From assembly GCA_026387965.1 (NCBI GenBank), contig JAPLKR010000070.1:1-29588 (forward strand): 29,588 nucleotides of DNA, given 5' to 3'. The position numbers were made by a program, and so were the translations under genes. Positions 26,175-29,588 of this stretch are shown piece by piece. The DNA comes from Fusobacteriota bacterium. Its GTDB lineage: Bacteria > Fusobacteriota > Fusobacteriia > JAPLKR01. The number at the start of each line of letters is the position of its first letter. The stretch's first letter is position 1. The notes under the pieces are model-generated. The model was not told the DNA's origin, did not search any database, and saw nothing but the letters and a program-made list of their open reading frames with translations.

Positions 26175-26666
26175 ATGAAAAAATCACTTATTGCCTTTTC
26201 AACTTTAGTAGTTTTACTCGGTGCATCAAGCTGTGCTTTTGCAGGACAAGCAGTTATTCCACAAACAGCTGGGGTAGCATCACAAACGCAACTCTTGGAT
26301 ATTGCTGCTTTTACCTTAGTCGTAAATAATCAAACCAGTAGTCCAAAAGTCATTAACTTAATGAATGAACAAGGAAATGGACTTGTAACTCTTAATAAAG
26401 TAGATACAATTATAGTTCCGCCGAATACAATGCTTGTCGGCCCCGTATTCTGGGGGATACAAAACCCGACTACTTCAAGCGCACTTCAAGTCGGTCTTGT
26501 CGTTAATGGTGTTGTAGCACACGATATTTTCCAATTCGTTTCTGATCCAGTTAATCCACTTCAACACTATGTGATGTACAACTCAAATGCAATGTATAAT
26601 TTTGGAAAATTCAATGTATGCACCACTCAAATGGGGAATGGCATCATGGAAATAGATATCAATTAA
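26175..26666 (+). CDS. Small exported protein of unknown function
   Basis: The 163-residue protein starts at an ATG with a perfect AGGAGG ribosome-binding site. Residues 1-23 form a clear signal peptide (Lys-Lys, hydrophobic core, CAFA-GQ cleavage). GASSC at 16-20 could instead act as a weak lipobox. The mature part is low in charge and rich in Val, Asn, Thr, Gln and Pro, with alternating hydrophobic stretches (AAFTLVVNNQ, NTMLVGPVFWGI, ALQVGLVVNGVVAHDIFQF) typical of a beta-sandwich. It has a single Cys near the C-terminus (NVCTTQMG) and no repeats. I recognise no family. A strong promoter, ideal ribosome-binding site and strong terminator on a single gene suggest high expression of a secreted or surface protein. 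The stop is TAA. Confidence 0.85.
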   Translation: MKKSLIAFSTLVVLLGASSCAFAGQAVIPQTAGVASQTQLLDIAAFTLVVNNQTSSPKVINLMNEQGNGLVTLNKVDTIIVPPNTMLVGPVFWGIQNPTTSSALQVGLVVNGVVAHDIFQFVSDPVNPLQHYVMYNSNAMYNFGKFNVCTTQMGNGIMEIDIN

Positions 26667-26672
26667 GCTTAC

Positions 26673-26713
26673 AAATAGAAAACAACGTGGAGCTTCCACG
26701 TTGCTTTCTATTT
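26673..26713 (+). terminator. Terminator of the small exported protein gene
   Basis: The stem CAACGTGGA (26683-26691) / TCCACGTTG (26695-26703) is extended, after one mismatch, by AAATAGAAA (26673-26681) / TTTCTATTT (26705-26713). It starts just after the stop codon. Confidence 0.85.
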
Positions 26714-26856
26714 AATATTCATTCCCTTTAAATAGGTAAGCGATTAACCAGTAATTTCTCTTTAATTTTAAACAGTTCATTTATATCACAATTACTGCTT
26801 CATTAACTTTTTTTTGCCACATTTATAGTGACACGAGCAGGATTAAATCGATAATA

Positions 26857-27180
26857 TTATACCTCTTTTTTGGATGACCCCTCTTTAAATAGTGTTTCAC
26901 TAAATATGAATGTCCCAAGGGCATTACACTCAAAATTAATAAGATTTACTCTTACATAAGGGAGTTCTTCTAAAACTATCTTTATTTTTCTATACTTTAA
27001 TATTCTAATATAAATACCACACATTTTTATGCTTAGTGAACTATACATTTCTTGAATAAGTCTCTCTTTATTGAGCTTCTAAGCGTATCTTACCTCTTCT
27101 TCAAGATAGGGTTTAATTTTATCAAAAGTTTTTTTAGAAAGCACTTTTGCAATGGATAATATTTTGACAATCTTTGCCTT
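26857..27180 (-). pseudogene. Unrecognised gene remnant
   Basis: On the minus strand one frame reads KILSIAKVLSKKTFDKIKPY, then LEEEVRYA and a TAG (near 27080). It continues KLNKERLIQEMYSSLSIKM, then YRKIKIVLEELPYVRVNLIN to a TAA at 26857. The protein-like composition on both sides of a single stop suggests a decayed gene of at least 100 codons, and another stop (TAA) closes it upstream. No ribosome-binding site or start is visible. I cannot assign a family. The flanking sequence 26714-26856 and 27181-27359 is AT-rich and shows nothing else. Confidence 0.35.
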
Positions 27181-27359
27181 TTAAGTGATTTGTGTATTAA
27201 GCACTGCTGTTATCGACTGAATTTTTCTCCAATATATAAAAACTTTACTTAAACTACACTTGCAAGCATCGTCAAAGCTATTACAATAAAATTAACGCAT
27301 TTCCACTGATAGTTCTGCAACTAAAATTGCTATGGTCATAAATGAAATTTAAAATCACT

Positions 27360-29153
27360 TTAAACTTTTTCAGCAAGTACTCTAGAAGAATTGAGTAGAC
27401 TTAAAAATTGCTTTCCATACATCTCTAATTTTTTCTTTCCGACTCCTGAGATATTCAAAAATTCTTCCTCATTTTTAGGTCGATTTTGAATCATTAATCG
27501 AAGGGTAGCATCTGAAAACACCATATACGGAGCTAAATTATGACGTGTCGCCAAATCATATCTTAATTTTCTAAGCTGATTGAATATATCTTCAAAAAAT
27601 TCATCCACTGTTGAATTTTTCTTTGCCTCTTTACTTTTTATGGTGTAGCATTCTCTATTTTTGATAAATTCCAACGCACGTCTTGAAAGGCTTAAAGTCG
27701 GAAATTTACCACTCTCTACATCAATATACTCATCAGAAATTAAAAAATTGATGATTTCTGATATTTTATCAACAGAATAATCACTCATAATGCCATAGGT
27801 ACTTTGTGTATCAAGTTGAAATTGCAAAATCTTTTTTTGTTTTGACCCTTTTAAGATATCTGCAATCATTTTTATCCCATATTTTGTTTTAACCTTCCCA
27901 ATACACGAAATAACCTTTTGCGCTTGAATTGTATAATCAATCACTTTATAATCTGCTAAGCAGTTAATACAACTTTCGCAACACTCAATCTCAGGAGTCT
28001 CTCCAAAATATTTCATAATGGCACTGCTTAAACATTTCTGAGTATGAGCATAATTTATCATGATATTCAATTTATCATATTTTATTTTCTTATGTTCAAG
28101 AGTCGCTCTATCCTCAGATATCATATATTTGTGCATCATAACATCTTTAGATTGAAACAAAAGATAACACTCTGAGTTCTCCCCATCTCTTCCTGCACGC
28201 CCAATCTCTTGATAGTAACTCTCTAAATCTTTTGGAATATTGGCATGTATTACAAATCGTATATTTGACTTATCTATTCCCATTCCGAAAGCGTTTGTTC
28301 CGAGTATAACCTTTACATCGTCCTTTTGAAAAGAGTCTTGACTCATAATCCTCTCTTGATCACTCATTCCAGCATGGTATCTTCCAACAGATATCCCGTT
28401 TGATGATAGAAACTCATAATAGGTGTCTACCTCTTTTCTCGTTATAAAATAGACTATCCCTGAACTATCTCTATTTTTTTGCAAATACTCAAGTAAAAAT
28501 TTTTTTGCCTCCTGTTTCAAAACATAAAGCTTAAGATTTTTTCTATTGACGCTACTTCTAAAGGTATTGACTTGATTAAATCCTAAATGAGCTTTGATAT
28601 CCTCTTCTACTTCTTCAGTGGCTGTTGCGGTAAATGCTGTAACAAGCGGTCTATTTTTTAGCTTTGAAATAAACCCTTGAATTCGTGTATAGCTTGGTCT
28701 AAAATCATGCCCCCACTGCGAGACACAATGGGCTTCATCTACTGCTACCAAAGAAACTTCACACTCATTAATCAGCTCTATGAATTCTTCTGATTCTAAA
28801 CGCTCTGGCGCTACATAGACAATTTTCGCCTTTCCACTGCGAATACTCTCCTTCGATCTCCTATATTCCGAAACTTTCAAACTACTATTAATCAAAACTG
28901 CCGGTATTCCATTTGACTCTAGAATATCCACTTGATCTTTCATCAAAGAGATTAAGGGAGAGATGACCAGTGTGAGCCCGCCAAATATCAATGCAGGAAC
29001 TTGATAGCACACAGATTTTCCAGCTCCTGTTGGCATAATTGCCAATGTATCTTTCTTTTTTAAAATGTTTTCCACCACAGCTATTTGGTTTTCTCTAAAC
29101 TCAGAGTATCCAAAATATTTAAGAAGCATCTCACTGGCATTTTTTAACTCCAT
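27360..29153 (-). CDS. recQ: ATP-dependent DNA helicase RecQ
   Basis: RecQ unwinds DNA 3' to 5' during recombination and replication-fork repair. The frame is open from 29255, but the ATG at 29151-29153 has GAGGGG upstream and begins MELKNASEMLLKYFGYSEFR, the family start, giving 597 residues. Motifs are Walker A MPTGAGKSVCYQ (about 40-51), DEAH in AVDEAHCVSQWGHDFRPSY, motif VI QEIGRAGRDGE, and the zinc-binding cysteines CCESCINC with CL upstream. A winged-helix region and a C-terminal HRDC domain (LRYDLATRHNLAPYMVFSD ... NISGVGKKKLEMYG) follow. All parts are intact. It is a single gene with an extended -10 promoter. No terminator is evident. The stop is TAA. Confidence 0.96.
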   Translation of the reverse strand: MELKNASEMLLKYFGYSEFRENQIAVVENILKKKDTLAIMPTGAGKSVCYQVPALIFGGLTLVISPLISLMKDQVDILESNGIPAVLINSSLKVSEYRRSKESIRSGKAKIVYVAPERLESEEFIELINECEVSLVAVDEAHCVSQWGHDFRPSYTRIQGFISKLKNRPLVTAFTATATEEVEEDIKAHLGFNQVNTFRSSVNRKNLKLYVLKQEAKKFLLEYLQKNRDSSGIVYFITRKEVDTYYEFLSSNGISVGRYHAGMSDQERIMSQDSFQKDDVKVILGTNAFGMGIDKSNIRFVIHANIPKDLESYYQEIGRAGRDGENSECYLLFQSKDVMMHKYMISEDRATLEHKKIKYDKLNIMINYAHTQKCLSSAIMKYFGETPEIECCESCINCLADYKVIDYTIQAQKVISCIGKVKTKYGIKMIADILKGSKQKKILQFQLDTQSTYGIMSDYSVDKISEIINFLISDEYIDVESGKFPTLSLSRRALEFIKNRECYTIKSKEAKKNSTVDEFFEDIFNQLRKLRYDLATRHNLAPYMVFSDATLRLMIQNRPKNEEEFLNISGVGKKKLEMYGKQFLSLLNSSRVLAEKV

Positions 29154-29187
29154 ACCACAATCCCCTCTATCACTTGAATTTCTCTTG

Positions 29188-29196
29188 ATTATACCA
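29188..29196 (-). promoter_or_regulatory. Extended -10 promoter of recQ
   Basis: TGGTATAAT on the minus strand (TATAAT at 29188-29193) lies 35 bp upstream of the recQ start and has no clear -35. Its position supports the downstream start codon. Confidence 0.6.
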
Positions 29197-29285
29197 TAAA
29201 AATAGTTAAACTTTCTAACATATTGATAAAATATATAAAATTTTTGATATGTCATAACCTATCTGTCAATTCCATTATCTATGAA

Positions 29286-29328
29286 CCTCAATTGTCAAAT
29301 TAAGTTGCACTTAATTTGACAATTGAGG
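29286..29328. repeat. Perfect 19-bp inverted repeat with a 5-bp centre
   Basis: CCTCAATTGTCAAATTAAG (29286-29304) and its exact complement (29310-29328) flank TTGCA. There is no T run, so it is not a typical terminator. It abuts the truncated transposase, so it may be an insertion-sequence end, or two opposed ends left after a deletion. Confidence 0.7.
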
Positions 29329-29588
29329 AATCATAAACTTCCAGTGGCAGAAGATCTGCTCAATCAAAACTTCCAAACATCAAAACCTTGTGAAGTGATA
29401 GTTGGAGATATTAATTACGTACATCCCCACAGATGAGGGATGGGTTTATCTTTCTACTTTGATGGATTTATACACCAGAAGAATCATAGGTTTTGCAATG
29501 GACTCACGTATGACCAAGGAATTGACAATAAAGACTTTAAATCGAGCGTTAGGGCATTTAAAAGAGACTCAAAACTTAATTCATCACT
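29329..29588 (+). mobile_element. IS3-family transposase (OrfB) fragment, frameshifted
   Basis: The translation NHKLPVAEDLLNQNFQTSKP, then CEVIVGDINYVH, matches the start of the IS3-family integrase core, where V-x-D holds the first catalytic Asp. In the next frame it continues PTDEGWVYLSTLMDLYTRRI, with the second catalytic Asp in MDLY, then IGFAMDSRMTKELT and NLIHH, and runs off the window edge. The frames join at CCCC (29425-29428): one C too many breaks the gene. The N-terminal part of OrfB and all of OrfA are missing on the left, where the palindrome begins. The copy is therefore truncated and out of frame, and dead unless the extra C is a sequencing error. Confidence 0.88.

Noticed and set aside
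29154-29255. Upstream start of recQ at 29255
   Set aside because: It would place the consensus extended -10 inside the gene; the start at 29153 matches the family and has a ribosome-binding site.

Overview
The window is AT-rich bacterial chromosome with tightly packed housekeeping genes, most of them on the minus strand. Low GC, frequent AGGAGG-type ribosome-binding sites, the prfA-prmC pair next to a DUF1385 (YqhQ-type) gene, and a DUF4015 glycosidase-like lipoprotein together suggest a low-GC Clostridia-like (Firmicutes) or possibly Fusobacteriota lineage. This placement is inferred from gene content only. Several genes are broken, and there are insertion-sequence debris and a palindromic intergenic repeat. 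Together these suggest a genome undergoing decay, possibly host-associated.

Layout. 1-1586 (minus): start of gcvT and a complete lpdA, the T and probably L proteins of the glycine cleavage system. 1636-2731 (minus): a DUF2817 gene broken by an in-frame TGA and a frameshift. 2886-4913 (minus): prfA-prmC with promoter and terminator (release factor 1 and the enzyme that methylates its GGQ glutamine). 4935-5973 (minus): a DUF1385 membrane protein with its own promoter and terminator. 6031-9060 (plus): a proton-pump P-type ATPase with a long leader and a strong terminator. 9061-9844: no intact gene, but a palindromic repeat. 9845-11473 (minus): a POT-family peptide transporter. 11800-12790 (plus): wreckage of a secreted beta-rich protein. 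12837-18584 (minus): tgt-ubiB-trmL-lytic transglycosylase, then lepA, ending at a bidirectional terminator. 18618-20082 (minus): a DUF4015 lipoprotein. 20184-26046 (minus): gltB-gltD, with gltB interrupted by an in-frame TGA. 26110-26713 (plus): a small exported protein of unknown function with a clear promoter, palindrome and terminator. 26857-27180 (minus): an unrecognised gene remnant. 27360-29193 (minus): recQ. 29286-29588: a perfect 19-bp palindrome abutting a truncated, frameshifted IS3-family transposase.

The most notable pattern concerns TGA. Every gene whose stop can be read ends in TAA or TAG, none in TGA. Two long reading frames, gltB and the DUF2817 gene, are broken by an in-frame TGA with the same frame continuing on the other side. 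The decayed gene near 12.7 kb has two more TGAs in an otherwise coding frame. The simplest explanation is nonsense mutation plus chance. Weak or lost release factor 2 activity, or incipient TGA recoding, is a testable alternative. I found no convincing rRNA, tRNA, CRISPR array or wholly new multigene system.
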